Part shown: in pieces, positions 34,500 to 44,387 of the stretch
Layout of the letters: each line of letters begins with the position of its first letter
Position numbering within the stretch: position 1 is the stretch's first letter
Assembly: GCA_012841065.1 (NCBI GenBank)
Contig: DUVI01000029.1
Span: 1-64,000 of the forward strand
From: Bacillota bacterium
GTDB taxonomy: Bacteria > Bacillota > Sulfobacillia > Fermentithermobacillales > Fermentithermobacillaceae
Direction of reading: 5' to 3'
DNA length: 64,000 nucleotides
Notes under the pieces: generated by a model
What the model was told of the DNA's origin: nothing
The model's input: the letters and a program-made list of their open reading frames with translations, nothing else
The model's database searches: none
Position numbers and translations under genes: made by a program

Positions 34500-36773
34500 A
34501 TGCTATTTTTGATGACACAGTTTCCGATTGGACTTAGTTCAGGAATCAATTCCAAGGGCACCCGCAGGTTGACGAAACGTTGTGCCGCTGTAGCTCTTGC
34601 ATTGGTTCTTGCGTTCTTGCATTGGACGGGTGCCTTTGCAGGCAGTTCACTACATAATGATCCGGCTTCCCTTGGGTATCTCAGGGGCTGGTACAACCAG
34701 AAACAATTCAAGTTCATGGTGGCCACAGACAGCCATTTTGGGTCATGGCAGGGCAACACAAACTCAGCCCTGGCTCTCGCCCACATCGCCCAGAGCCACC
34801 CTGACGCTGCTTTTATGATTCACATGGGCGACATAACCGAAACAGGCGGAGATGAAGAATACGGATTACTCAAGGCGCACATGGCCGGTTTGCGTTTCCC
34901 GGTAATGGCAACCATGGGGAATCACGAGTCCAGGTGGCAGGACCCCCAGGGCTCAAGATTCCGGAGCTATTTCGGACCATCCACCTATTCCTTTGATTAC
35001 GGCATGTGGCATTTTGTGGTGTTGGACACTTCGTACCCTGAGCAGACCTACGGTACGCTTGAACCGTCGGTGCTTGCCTGGCTGGAACAAGACCTGGCAT
35101 CTCAACCGGCAAACAGGCCTGTAGCTTTGTTCTCTCACCATCCCCTGCTCTATCAGGAAAGAAACTTCCAGGATTCCGACGATGCCCTGCTGGCGCTCAT
35201 AAGCAAGTATCCGGTTCATGCAATCTTCTCAGGCCACGGGCACTCATTCATCACATGGAAAGTGCAAGGCTGCTCCTGTTTCATGAGCGGGGCGCTCATG
35301 GACAACACTTACATGTTTGTGGAAGCAGACGGTTTGGAGCTCAAGGTTTATTCTGTAACGCCGAACACCCCGGACAAAGAGCAACCAGAAGCTCCTCCAT
35401 ATGAAGAATCGCTACTTGGGATTGTTTCAGCATCAACCCAAGACAGTCTTGGCAATCCCCTTAGCAGATTGTCAGTCCAACCGGAAGACGACACCCTAAG
35501 AGCCAAGTTCCACCTCTCAGAACCTGCATCCGTATGGTTTCAGATCGACGGCGGGCACTACAACCTGCTGGGCGACAAAAGACGGGGAATCCACGAATTT
35601 TCAATTGACATCACGGCCCGCGCCCCTGGCACCCACACCCTGCGAATCAAAGCGGTCACTGGGGACGGACAATATATCACAACCGGTGAGTTTGAAAAAG
35701 GCACAGATGAACTGGTGCTATGGAAACAAGATTTGGGGAGTTCGCTTGTGGCCCGCATGCTTAAGGCATCACCTTCTAATGTGATTGTAGGCACCAGGAA
35801 TGGCGTGGTGTATTCCCTTGACGCTGAGAGTGGCAACATCTTCTGGAAATACGACGCTGGATCGCCGTGGGGCGGTGGGGTGATTGACGGGTACAACCTT
35901 TATTTTGGTACTGCAGCCGGGGAGATTCATTGTCTGGACAAGAATACAGGCCGGATGACTTGGAAGATTGCGCTGGATTCTGCAGGGTTTGTAGAGCCTC
36001 CCGCATTATGCGATACGGACACAGGCAGGTGCTTAATTATAGGGTCACCTTCAGGCAAGGTGTATGCCCTGAGCACGGTATCGGGAGCTGAGCAGTGGGC
36101 TTACCAAGCCTCAGGAGCTGTAACCAACACCCCTTCAACCGGGCTCGGCATGGCGTTTTTCGGCGATTGGGCACAAAAACTATACGCCTTAGACGCAAAC
36201 ACCGGACAGGAAAAATGGGTAATACACCTTGGCAGGCAGATGTACTACTCTCCTGCAGGCAATTCCCTGTTCTACGGCAATACCCTGTTTGCGGTAACCC
36301 CTGCTGACAATCACAGCGGGGGCAGTTTCTTGTATGCCCTGAACCCCCACACCGGCAAGCAAAACTGGGCTGGGGTAAACTGGAGGTCTTTCTTGGAGCC
36401 CTCTATCCCCCTGTACTCACAAGAAACCACAGTAAGACGGCCGTTCATTTTGGTTCCCGATTCAGGCGGACGAATTACGGCATACTATCGGGCCTACGGT
36501 GAGATTCCCTGGCACTTACAGGGTTACTCCACCTTATTCGCAGGCGTACCCAATCTTGATGGCATCTATGTAACCGGCGGCGTTAGAGGGGTACTGGCAA
36601 TCCATGCGGGTGACGCACAGTTCGACTATAAGGTCCGGGACACGTTTCTGTTCGTGGACCCGTTGGTACTGAAATCACAGGATAACCAGGTGAAGTCCGG
36701 ATACGAGTACTTCCTGGTTCAAGGCGACAACCGCGGCACTCTGTGGGCGATCAAGATCCCTATCTCTCCCTAG
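34500..36773 (+). CDS. Secreted metallophosphoesterase fused to a PQQ-type beta-propeller
   Basis: This is a protein of about 757 residues. A signal peptide (RCAAVALALVLAFLHWTGAFAGS) leads to a calcineurin-type phosphoesterase with VATDSHFG, HMGDITE, MGNHE, FSHHPLLY and SGHGHS, giving the full metal-ligand set. A beta-sandwich linker follows, then a C-terminal propeller of WD40/PQQ-like blades (YSLDAESGNIFWKYD, CLDKNTGRMTWKI, ALDANTGQEKWVI). Extracellular phosphate scavenging or surface-polymer turnover is plausible. The ATG at 34500 has AGGAGGC upstream; the frame extends back to 34338 but lacks a signal there. Confidence 0.85.
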   Translation: MLFLMTQFPIGLSSGINSKGTRRLTKRCAAVALALVLAFLHWTGAFAGSSLHNDPASLGYLRGWYNQKQFKFMVATDSHFGSWQGNTNSALALAHIAQSHPDAAFMIHMGDITETGGDEEYGLLKAHMAGLRFPVMATMGNHESRWQDPQGSRFRSYFGPSTYSFDYGMWHFVVLDTSYPEQTYGTLEPSVLAWLEQDLASQPANRPVALFSHHPLLYQERNFQDSDDALLALISKYPVHAIFSGHGHSFITWKVQGCSCFMSGALMDNTYMFVEADGLELKVYSVTPNTPDKEQPEAPPYEESLLGIVSASTQDSLGNPLSRLSVQPEDDTLRAKFHLSEPASVWFQIDGGHYNLLGDKRRGIHEFSIDITARAPGTHTLRIKAVTGDGQYITTGEFEKGTDELVLWKQDLGSSLVARMLKASPSNVIVGTRNGVVYSLDAESGNIFWKYDAGSPWGGGVIDGYNLYFGTAAGEIHCLDKNTGRMTWKIALDSAGFVEPPALCDTDTGRCLIIGSPSGKVYALSTVSGAEQWAYQASGAVTNTPSTGLGMAFFGDWAQKLYALDANTGQEKWVIHLGRQMYYSPAGNSLFYGNTLFAVTPADNHSGGSFLYALNPHTGKQNWAGVNWRSFLEPSIPLYSQETTVRRPFILVPDSGGRITAYYRAYGEIPWHLQGYSTLFAGVPNLDGIYVTGGVRGVLAIHAGDAQFDYKVRDTFLFVDPLVLKSQDNQVKSGYEYFLVQGDNRGTLWAIKIPISP

Positions 36774-37081
36774 TTTCAAACCTAGAGTAAAACAGTAACC
36801 TGGTCATCTGCCGCAACTCTATACTTCTACAGTCTCATAAATCGCTAATCCGGTGGCCAGCGTACTCAAGTATCTGCCATGTTTCTATACTTCCCTATTC
36901 TCCGCCGGCTGTCTTTAGCAAGTGCCATGAAGCATAAACGTCTCTTTGGGGAAGGTTAACTAGAGAAGCACTCAAAGCCAAACGGATTAGTACGTATGCC
37001 AACTACGTGCGTCAACTACATATGCCGAACCTTAGCTTAAACGCATCCAACGGCATATCAGCCTATACGGAGGGAAGTCCC
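36774..37081. other. Intergenic region before ldh
   Basis: This 308-base stretch has no frame with a ribosome binding site and no clear hairpin. It probably holds the ldh promoter, which I cannot pinpoint. Confidence 0.5.
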
Positions 37082-38308
37082 ATGACAGGTGTCTCGCTTC
37101 AGAAACCTTCTAAGGTATCAATCATAGGTGCAGGACGGGTTGGCAGCACTTATGCTTTCACCCTCTTGCTCAGGGGAACCGCCGATGAGATTTGCCTGAT
37201 CGATGACAACAAGGAAAGAGCTCTGGGCGAATCAATGGACTTAAACCACGCCATGTCCCTGGTGGAACGCACGACTATCTGGGCAGGCAGCATCCAAGAT
37301 GTTGTGGATTCGGACCTTGTGGTGATCTCTGCCGGTTCGGCACAAAAACCTGGAGAAACCCGGATGGACCTCATCCATAGAAATGCTAAAATCGTCGGCG
37401 ACATTGCAGAAAAAGTGGGCCAGCTGGCGCCAAACGCCATACTGATGGTAGTGACCAACCCGGTAGACGTCATGTCCTATGTGGCCATGGTGGGATCAGG
37501 GCTCGCTCCGCAACGGGTTATAGGCTCCGGAACCATGCTCGACACTGCCAGGCTCCGTTATGTGATAGGAGACGAGCTGGGCATAAGTCCTCAACACATC
37601 CATGCATCCATCATCGGCGAACACGGCGATTCCGAAATCGCAGCTTGGTCACGGGCTGCAATTGCCGGAACCTCTTTGCGGAACTGGGCTTTATCGGAAA
37701 CTCATCTGCAAAGCATGTTCGAAGAAGTACGGGACGCAGCGTATAATATCATCAACCTCAAAGGAGCCACGTACTACGCCATAGCAGTTGCCATGGCCAA
37801 GATAACTGAAGCCATACTTAGGGACCTCCGCAGCGTCTACTCGGTTTCGTGTTATATTGGCGGAGAGTACGGCGTAAGGGGCGTGTACCTAGGCACACCG
37901 GCGGTGGTGGGCAGAGAAGGTATATTGAGGGTGATCGAACTTCCCCTTTCTGACGATGAACTTGAAGCTCTAAAAAACTCAGCTGACACTGTAAGACAGG
38001 CCATAAATGACCTCAGCCTGAAACCTGCTCCCTTTTATCAAAGGCTGCTGAAGAAAGCCTCAGGGTTTGATTTCTCTCAGGAGCTGGATATTGAACCGGA
38101 ACTGCTCACGCCCCACCCCTCCACCGGCTCTTCCGGCAATGTATCACCGTCAGGTATGTCAGCGTCAGATATATCAGCAGGAGATGTGTTAACGTCAATA
38201 GAGACAGGAGCAGAAGATAAGGTAAATGTTCAAAAGAAGGCCGTCTATCACAAGCAGCCAAGACCGATCAATGCACGCAGGCCGCACCGAACCTCCCGTT
38301 CTGTATGA
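37082..38308 (+). CDS. ldh: L-lactate dehydrogenase with a long C-terminal tail
   Basis: This is a protein of about 408 residues. The first 315 match LDH: NAD-binding VSIIGAGRVGSTYAF, the substrate loop SAGSAQKPGETRMDLIHRNA (the Gln favours pyruvate/lactate over malate), VVTNPVDVMSYV and the catalytic IIGEHGDSE. About 85 extra residues follow the normal end. They are Ser/Gly/Asp-rich, then strongly basic (RPINARRPHRTSRSV), and are probably disordered. It would reduce pyruvate to lactate to recycle NADH. The ATG at 37082 follows GGAGGG. Confidence 0.9.
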   Translation: MTGVSLQKPSKVSIIGAGRVGSTYAFTLLLRGTADEICLIDDNKERALGESMDLNHAMSLVERTTIWAGSIQDVVDSDLVVISAGSAQKPGETRMDLIHRNAKIVGDIAEKVGQLAPNAILMVVTNPVDVMSYVAMVGSGLAPQRVIGSGTMLDTARLRYVIGDELGISPQHIHASIIGEHGDSEIAAWSRAAIAGTSLRNWALSETHLQSMFEEVRDAAYNIINLKGATYYAIAVAMAKITEAILRDLRSVYSVSCYIGGEYGVRGVYLGTPAVVGREGILRVIELPLSDDELEALKNSADTVRQAINDLSLKPAPFYQRLLKKASGFDFSQELDIEPELLTPHPSTGSSGNVSPSGMSASDISAGDVLTSIETGAEDKVNVQKKAVYHKQPRPINARRPHRTSRSV

Positions 38309-38417
38309 AGTCCCCTTTGGAGGCTGATAACGTACCACCCGTCGAAAACCAAACTGGCAAGTGCAACCAAGCGCTGCGTTAGCTGCTTACCAAGTGATTA
38401 CCAAATCGAATAAGAGA

Positions 38418-38440
38418 GGCCGGGTGAAATCACCCCGGCC
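38418..38440. terminator. Hairpin between ldh and the methionine-lyase gene
   Basis: GGCCGGGTG and CACCCCGGCC pair with one bulged base around a short AAAT loop. It lies between convergent genes and could end both transcripts. There is no strong T-run. Confidence 0.5.
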
Positions 38441-38488
38441 CATCTAAAAATCGCTGGTATCTTACATGAGTACAAGCAGTAACCGATG

Positions 38489-39682
38489 CTAGAACCCCGT
38501 GGCCTTCTTGAGCGCCTGGCTCAGGTCGGCAATAATGTCGTCTACGTGCTCCAGCCCCACGGAAATCCTCATAAGGCCGTCTGAAATACCTGCAGCTTGC
38601 CTGGCCTCGGGAGTCATGACTGAATGGGTCATAGACGCAGGGTGCTGAACCAGGGTGCTGGTTTCGCCAAGGCTTACTGCAAGGTGACACAACTTCACTG
38701 AATCCATCAAGGTCTTCCCTGCCTCGAATCCGCCCTTGAGTTCAACGGATATCATTCCACCGAAACCTATCATCTGTTTCTTGGCCAGCTTATGTTGAGG
38801 ATGGGACTTGAGTCCAGGGTAATACACCCTTTCCACTCCAGGGTGGTTCTCCAAAAACTCGGCCACTTTCATGGCATTGTGCTCATGGCGCTCCATCCTT
38901 ACATGGAGGGTCTTGATGCCCCGGAGTATCAGCCACGCATCGAATGGACCCAAAGCTCCGCCCAGATCCTTCTGTGTGGTTTGCGCAACATGGTCCATGA
39001 ACTCTTTCGGACCTACAGCGATACCTGCAAGCAGATCCCCGTGTCCGCCCAGATATTTGGTGGCGCTGTGAACAACCACGTCTATGCCCCAATCGATTGG
39101 CCTTTGGAAAACCGGAGTCATGAAAGTATTGTCCAGGACTGTCATGATGCCATGCTTCTTGGCGATTTGAACCATAGCTTCCATATCCACCAGTTTGAGC
39201 ACGGGGTTAGCAGGAGATTCGAAATATATCAGTTTGGTATTTGGCTTAATAGCCCTCTCCACCTGCTCAGGTTCAGAACAGTCAACAAAATCCACCTGAA
39301 CCCCGAATCGTGTCAGGAGTTCAGCCAACAACGAGTAAACACACCCGTATACGCATTTGTCCGCCACAATGTGATCCCCGGCGCTGACCATCGCTATTGC
39401 CACTGAAGATATGGCGGACATACCAGAAGCAAATGCTATGGCCTTTTCCCCGTTCTCCAAGGCGCTCATACACTCTTCCAACGCAGCAATTGTGGGGTTG
39501 CCCAACCTGGTGTAAATGTAACCCTCAGACTCTCCGGAGAACCTGGCAGCCCCCTCGTCTACGCTGGGAAATACAAAGGTGGATGTTTGGTAAATTGGCG
39601 TGACTATTGAACCAGTGTAAGGTTCAGGCCCCTGGCCTATGTGGGTTGCCTTGGTCTCAAGCCGCATGCCATCCTTATCCAT
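38489..39682 (-). CDS. Methionine gamma-lyase-like PLP enzyme
   Basis: This is a protein of about 397 residues of the Cys/Met-metabolism PLP family. It has YTRLGNPT, the PLP lysine in SATKYLGGHGDLL and the segment DKCVYGCVYS, whose second Cys sits where methionine gamma-lyases have their signature Cys. It would cleave methionine to methanethiol, ammonia and 2-oxobutyrate; a cystathionine or homocysteine lyase role is possible. The ATG at 39682 has TATGGAGG upstream. Confidence 0.82.
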   Translation of the reverse strand: MDKDGMRLETKATHIGQGPEPYTGSIVTPIYQTSTFVFPSVDEGAARFSGESEGYIYTRLGNPTIAALEECMSALENGEKAIAFASGMSAISSVAIAMVSAGDHIVADKCVYGCVYSLLAELLTRFGVQVDFVDCSEPEQVERAIKPNTKLIYFESPANPVLKLVDMEAMVQIAKKHGIMTVLDNTFMTPVFQRPIDWGIDVVVHSATKYLGGHGDLLAGIAVGPKEFMDHVAQTTQKDLGGALGPFDAWLILRGIKTLHVRMERHEHNAMKVAEFLENHPGVERVYYPGLKSHPQHKLAKKQMIGFGGMISVELKGGFEAGKTLMDSVKLCHLAVSLGETSTLVQHPASMTHSVMTPEARQAAGISDGLMRISVGLEHVDDIIADLSQALKKATGF

Positions 39683-39826
39683 ATTTACGCCTCCATAAGA
39701 AAACTTTGAATGCTTGCACTTACAATATTCTTCGTAACTCAAAATTTTCCTTTTCAGACGGGAAGGGATCAAAAAAAGGGATTGGCAAAACGCCACCCCA
39801 TGGCATTTAAAACCTTTATCGAGAGC

Positions 39827-40771
39827 TTATTGAGCCATCTGTTCCAGGTATTTCACTGCATTGAAAATAAGTTCTATGAACCGCTCTCTGTCTACTCCCA
39901 AGGCCACATGGCAGTTAGGCTCCCTTCCCGTAACACCTCTGAAATCCACCACGGTCCTGCCTAGGGTAAACTCCGCCGATGTCTCCACACATACGCTAAG
40001 GTGCCTGGTTGACACGATATCAGGTTCAAATACTGCGGCAACCGCCAGGGCGTCATGGATAGGATTGCCTTCGAACCGCTTGCGGTAGTGGTTCCCGTAG
40101 AAATCCATAAGTTCGGCAACGGTCCTGCCTATTCGTCCAAATCTGCGCAAAGCCTCGATTTCGTCGGGATATATCAGCGCTTTGTGGGTGACGTCAAGTC
40201 CTATCATGGTGATAGGCACGCCTGATTCAAACACAATCCGAGCAGCCTCCGGGTCAACGTATATATTGAACTCTGCGGCAGGCGTCCGGTTGCCTTCCAG
40301 GGCGGCGCCACCCATGAGCACGATCTTTTCAATCTTGCGTTTGATTTCAGGCTTTGCAAGCAGGGCTATAGCTAAATTGGTAAGCGGACCTACCGGCACC
40401 AGGGTCACTTTTTCAGGGTGATTGAGCAAAGTATCGGTTATAAGGTCAAACGCGCTGCGCCCGGAAGCATCCGGATCCTCGTCTCCAGGTTCACCGAGCC
40501 CGCCAAGCCCGGTCTCTCCGTGAACTTGAGGCGCTGTAACCAGCGGCCTGAGGATAGGTTTATCCGCCCCCCTGGCCACTTCCACATCTGCCCCGATAAA
40601 CGACAAGAACTTCCTGGCATTGCGGTGCGTGTTCTCACCTGTGGTGTTGCCCGCAACGGTGGTTACTCCCAACACATCCAGCTTCCCGCATCCGAAGGCC
40701 AGGGCAAGAGCTACCGCATCATCGATTCCAGGGTCGCAATCGATGATGACCGGGATTTTGCCGTTACTCAT
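39827..40771 (-). CDS. Inosine-uridine-type nucleoside hydrolase 1
   Basis: This is a protein of about 314 residues. It begins PVIIDCDPGIDDAVALALA (the DxDxxxDD calcium site) and has VPVGPLTNLAIALL, MGGA, AEFNIYVDPEAA and an HDALAV motif. It splits ribonucleosides into base and ribose. It is the last gene of the nucleoside operon and overlaps the upstream permease gene by eight bases. An AGGGAGG site precedes the ATG. Confidence 0.92.
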   Translation of the reverse strand: MSNGKIPVIIDCDPGIDDAVALALAFGCGKLDVLGVTTVAGNTTGENTHRNARKFLSFIGADVEVARGADKPILRPLVTAPQVHGETGLGGLGEPGDEDPDASGRSAFDLITDTLLNHPEKVTLVPVGPLTNLAIALLAKPEIKRKIEKIVLMGGAALEGNRTPAAEFNIYVDPEAARIVFESGVPITMIGLDVTHKALIYPDEIEALRRFGRIGRTVAELMDFYGNHYRKRFEGNPIHDALAVAAVFEPDIVSTRHLSVCVETSAEFTLGRTVVDFRGVTGREPNCHVALGVDRERFIELIFNAVKYLEQMAQ

Positions 40772-41687
40772 TGGAAGACCTCCCTGACTTAAGCTGCCTT
40801 CCTGAATACACTGCAAGCACCACGAGGGTTACTACATACGGGATCATCTGGATAAACTCGCCCGGGACCCTCAAGCTTTGCATGTAATTGGACAGCGCAT
40901 CAGTGAATCCAAACAAGAGGGAAGCAAGAAACGCCCCAATTGGGTGATTGCGTCCTAGAGCTTTGGCTGCCAAAGCGATAAACCCTCTGCCTGATGTCAT
41001 GTTCCGGGAAAACCAGCTCACATACCCCATGGAAAGGTGAACCCCACCCATACCGGCCAGGGCGCCGCTCAAGGCCAACGCTATGAACTGCACCTTGTGT
41101 ACTGAGATCCCCACCGAATCAGCAGCATCAGGATTTTCGCCTACGGCCCTGAGCCTCAAGCCAAAAGATGTCTTGTAGAGGAACAGGTATATCATTACCA
41201 CGGCGATAAGTGCCAAATATGTGAGCACATTTTGCTTGCCGATGATGGCTCCTATTACTGGGATGTCCTTAATGATTGGGATTTGGATCTCAGGCATCAC
41301 TTTGCTGGGCAAGGAACTGGAAACACCTTTGTCATGGGCGACTGCGTACAACAAGAACACAGTCCCCTCGGCAGCCAGAAGGTTGAGTGCAATCCCCGCC
41401 AAGATCACGTTGGTCTTAAGCTTCAGGTGAAAATACCCGAGCACCAGGCCCATCAGGATACCAGACGCCACTCCTGCCAGAAAACCAACCCACGCTGATC
41501 CAGTAAACGCAGATGCGATTACCCCCATAAGCGCTGAAATCAGCATCATACCTTCCAGAGCGATGTTTACTACCCCTGACAAATCGGCAACCACTGCACC
41601 GAGGGACGCAAACAGGACAGGAGTCGTAACACGCAATATGGATGCAGCAAAAGAAGCTGAGAACACTGCCCTAAGAAGCGGATGCAC
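40764..41687 (-). CDS. Nucleoside ABC transporter permease (NupQ/YufQ-like)
   Basis: This 307-residue membrane protein has about eight to nine helices. It belongs to the branched-chain/nucleoside permease family, with IALEGMMLISAL and the ATPase-contact loop RAVGENPDAADSVGI. Together with the next gene it should form the nucleoside channel. The start is GTG, overlapping the upstream permease gene by 17 bases. Confidence 0.9.
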   Translation of the reverse strand: MHPLLRAVFSASFAASILRVTTPVLFASLGAVVADLSGVVNIALEGMMLISALMGVIASAFTGSAWVGFLAGVASGILMGLVLGYFHLKLKTNVILAGIALNLLAAEGTVFLLYAVAHDKGVSSSLPSKVMPEIQIPIIKDIPVIGAIIGKQNVLTYLALIAVVMIYLFLYKTSFGLRLRAVGENPDAADSVGISVHKVQFIALALSGALAGMGGVHLSMGYVSWFSRNMTSGRGFIALAAKALGRNHPIGAFLASLLFGFTDALSNYMQSLRVPGEFIQMIPYVVTLVVLAVYSGRQLKSGRSSNE

Positions 41688-42729
41688 GTTGCTTCACCTC
41701 TTTCAGCGTCAAGCGGTGTCTGTAGCCGGCAAGGAAAGCTTCAGCGGTCACCAGCAATATGATCACAGCTTGTATGATGGATACCATTTCAGCCGATACG
41801 TCAGCGTACATGGCCATGACATCAGCACCTACCCGCAGGTATGCAAGGAATACAGCAGCCAAAGGCACCAAGAGGGGGTTGTTCCTGGCCAGAATCGCGA
41901 TAATCACCCCGTCAAACCCGTATCCCGGGCTAGCCTGCCACTGGAAGCGGCGGTAGATGCCGAGCATCTCAACTGCGCCTCCAAGCCCCGCGACGGCACC
42001 TCCCAATACTTGGATCAGCAACATAACCTTGAGGACAGGGATCCCTGAGTACCTGGCGAAGCTGATGTTCTGTCCTGTCATCCTGGCCTCATATCCCTTG
42101 CTTGTCCTGTACAAGAAGTAGTAGCAGGCGAAAACCACCAAGAACATCACAAATACGCCGGCATGAAGCTTTGTGGTCCTGGTAAATTGGGGTAACCATG
42201 AACTCTCCTTCAACGGAAGAGATACCAGAGCTCCGGCCGAAGGATCCCTGAGGTGGTAAGTTATCAGGTACATCCCAAGTTTGAGAAACACATAGTTAAG
42301 CATTAGCGACGCTACCAGTTCAGACGCATTCCAACGCGCCTTTAGAATCCCCGGAATGAAGCCTCCTATCGCCCCGGCGACCATTCCTGCTGCCAAACAT
42401 GCCACTGTGTGTATTACAGGCGGGAGATCCAGGAAAATTCCGGCTGCCGTCGCAGCTACCGCCCCTATGAAAAACTGGCCCTCCGCTCCCATATTGAACT
42501 GGCCCGCAGAAAACACCAAGGATACTGCCAAACCTGTAAAAGTCAGGGGAACTGCCGCTTCAAGAAAAGACCCGAAGCGTCTGATACTTGTGAACGGCCC
42601 CTTCAGAAAATACCCGAAAGCCTCCGCAGGCGATTCTGAAACCAATGAGGTGACGATAAAACCTATGATAAGCGCTGCGGCAATGGCTACTCCGGTCCTA
42701 AGCAGTTCGAACCAAGCATTTCTCCTCAT
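41671..42729 (-). CDS. Nucleoside ABC transporter permease (NupP/YufP-like)
   Basis: This 352-residue membrane protein has many hydrophobic helices, including FTGLAVSLVFSAGQFNMGAEGQFFIGA and the coupling loop TGQNISFARYSGI. It overlaps the ATPase stop by four bases (ATGA), so translation is coupled. Confidence 0.9.
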   Translation of the reverse strand: MRRNAWFELLRTGVAIAAALIIGFIVTSLVSESPAEAFGYFLKGPFTSIRRFGSFLEAAVPLTFTGLAVSLVFSAGQFNMGAEGQFFIGAVAATAAGIFLDLPPVIHTVACLAAGMVAGAIGGFIPGILKARWNASELVASLMLNYVFLKLGMYLITYHLRDPSAGALVSLPLKESSWLPQFTRTTKLHAGVFVMFLVVFACYYFLYRTSKGYEARMTGQNISFARYSGIPVLKVMLLIQVLGGAVAGLGGAVEMLGIYRRFQWQASPGYGFDGVIIAILARNNPLLVPLAAVFLAYLRVGADVMAMYADVSAEMVSIIQAVIILLVTAEAFLAGYRHRLTLKEVKQRASAS

Positions 42730-44327
42730 TCAACCGGCCTCCCCATCATCGAAGCCGTAACCTCGTCAGGCTCCTGACGTTTCAGCCCCAACATGTACAG
42801 CCCGATCTCTTCTTCCTCAAGTCCCTGAACTTCGTCGAAATAAGCAACAACCTGCCCTTCGTACATTACAATCAGCCTGTTTGAGAGGCTCATCACTTCA
42901 GTAAGGTCCGCAGATACTAAGAGTACGGCTGTGCCGCTCTCTGTAGCATCCACGAGATACTTGTGGACAGATTCTGTAGCTCCTATGTCGATCCCACGGG
43001 TAGGCTGGTTTGCAATGATCACCTTAGGTTCAGTAGAAAACTCCCTGGCTATAACAACTTTTTGAATGTTGCCTCCTGACAGGGTGCCAACAGCTTGCTG
43101 GGCGGATGAGGCCTTTATACCGAACCTGCTGATGAGATCTTGGCCCAACTTGGCAACCGCCTTGATGTCCAAGGAAAATCCATTGCTCACAGGCCGTTTA
43201 TCGTACCTGGTCGAAATCAGGTTCTCAGATATAGATGCATTGGATGCCACCCCAAAGATCATCCTGTCTTGAGGTATGTGTGAAAGCCCCATATCTCTTA
43301 TCTCCCCAGGGCTCTTTCCAGTGGCATCCTGCCCGCAAACCCATATTTCCCCACTGTCGCACGGTGAAAGCCCGGTGATCACTTCCGCCAGTTCCACTTG
43401 GCCGTTTCCCTCAACTCCTGCAATCCCGAGGATTTCCCCTGCCCTTACCTGCAAGGTTACATCTTTTAGCACTTGGGTGCCGTCCTGGACAAGGTTGAGG
43501 TTCTTGGCCAACAGCCGGACTTCACCGCGAGTGCCTGTGGCCTTGGGCCGCATGGGCTTTAGGACAACGTCGCGGCCTACCATCATCCTGGATATTTCTT
43601 CAACCGTCACTTGATCTGTGTCCCGGGTTCCTATCACCTTGCCTGAGCGTAAGACTGTTACCCTGTCTGATAGCTCTTTGACTTCACGGAGTTTGTGGGA
43701 AATGAAGATGATGGTATGCCCCATCGCTTTCAGTGATTTGAGGGCTTCAAACAGTTCGTCGGTTTCCTGGGGGGTGAGCACTGCAGTAGGCTCGTCCAAC
43801 ACAAGGATATCTGAGCCGCGCATCAGGGCTTTGAGGATCTCTACCCTTTGTCTGATGCCTACAGGCACATCCTTTATTTTCGCGGCAGGTTCCGCATGCA
43901 GGCCGTACTTCTCGCTCAACTCTTTGCACACCTGTTCGGCCCGCTTCCTGTCAAACCAAATGCCTTTTCGCGGTTCTGCCCCCAGCACGATGTTTTCGGC
44001 CACGGTAAGGGAAGGAGCAAGCATAAAATGCTGGTGAACCATGCCAACTCCGTACCTTATAGCATCATTGGGGGAAGATATCCTGACTTCTTCGCCTTTG
44101 ATAAAGATACTGCCTTCATCCGGCTTCTCCAGCCCAAACAACACTTTCATTAAGGTAGTCTTGCCCGCTCCGTTTTCGCCTACAAGGGCATGGATTTCTC
44201 CTTTGCGCACTTCAAAGGTTACGTTTGAGTTGGCCACCAAGCCATTGGGATAGACTTTGGTGATTCCCTTCATCAACAAAATGGGATCTGTTGCTTGAGG
44301 TTGTGCTTGAGCCCTCACGCCATCCAC
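42726..44327 (-). CDS. Nucleoside ABC transporter ATPase with two NBDs (NupO/YufO-like)
   Basis: This is a 533-residue protein with two ATPase domains. The first has Walker A GENGAGKTT and DEPTAVLTP. The second has a reduced P-loop (GVEGNGQVELA) and LSGGNIQKVVIAREF. This asymmetry is normal for sugar and nucleoside importers. It energises the two permeases that follow. Confidence 0.93.
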   Translation of the reverse strand: MDGVRAQAQPQATDPILLMKGITKVYPNGLVANSNVTFEVRKGEIHALVGENGAGKTTLMKVLFGLEKPDEGSIFIKGEEVRISSPNDAIRYGVGMVHQHFMLAPSLTVAENIVLGAEPRKGIWFDRKRAEQVCKELSEKYGLHAEPAAKIKDVPVGIRQRVEILKALMRGSDILVLDEPTAVLTPQETDELFEALKSLKAMGHTIIFISHKLREVKELSDRVTVLRSGKVIGTRDTDQVTVEEISRMMVGRDVVLKPMRPKATGTRGEVRLLAKNLNLVQDGTQVLKDVTLQVRAGEILGIAGVEGNGQVELAEVITGLSPCDSGEIWVCGQDATGKSPGEIRDMGLSHIPQDRMIFGVASNASISENLISTRYDKRPVSNGFSLDIKAVAKLGQDLISRFGIKASSAQQAVGTLSGGNIQKVVIAREFSTEPKVIIANQPTRGIDIGATESVHKYLVDATESGTAVLLVSADLTEVMSLSNRLIVMYEGQVVAYFDEVQGLEEEEIGLYMLGLKRQEPDEVTASMMGRPVE

Positions 44328-44352
44328 CTCATCCTCTTCAAACTAGGCCAAC

Positions 44353-44379
44353 GGGGCAAGGGGACATCCCCCTTGCCCC
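44353..44379 (-). promoter_or_regulatory. Stable intercistronic hairpin between binding-protein and ATPase genes
   Basis: GGGGCAAGGGG and CCCCTTGCCCC form a perfect 11-bp stem with a 5-base loop. It lies directly after the substrate-binding lipoprotein gene. Such stems often stop 3' decay or cause partial termination, so that more binding protein than transporter is made. Confidence 0.65.
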
Positions 44380-44387
44380 ACCAACGC

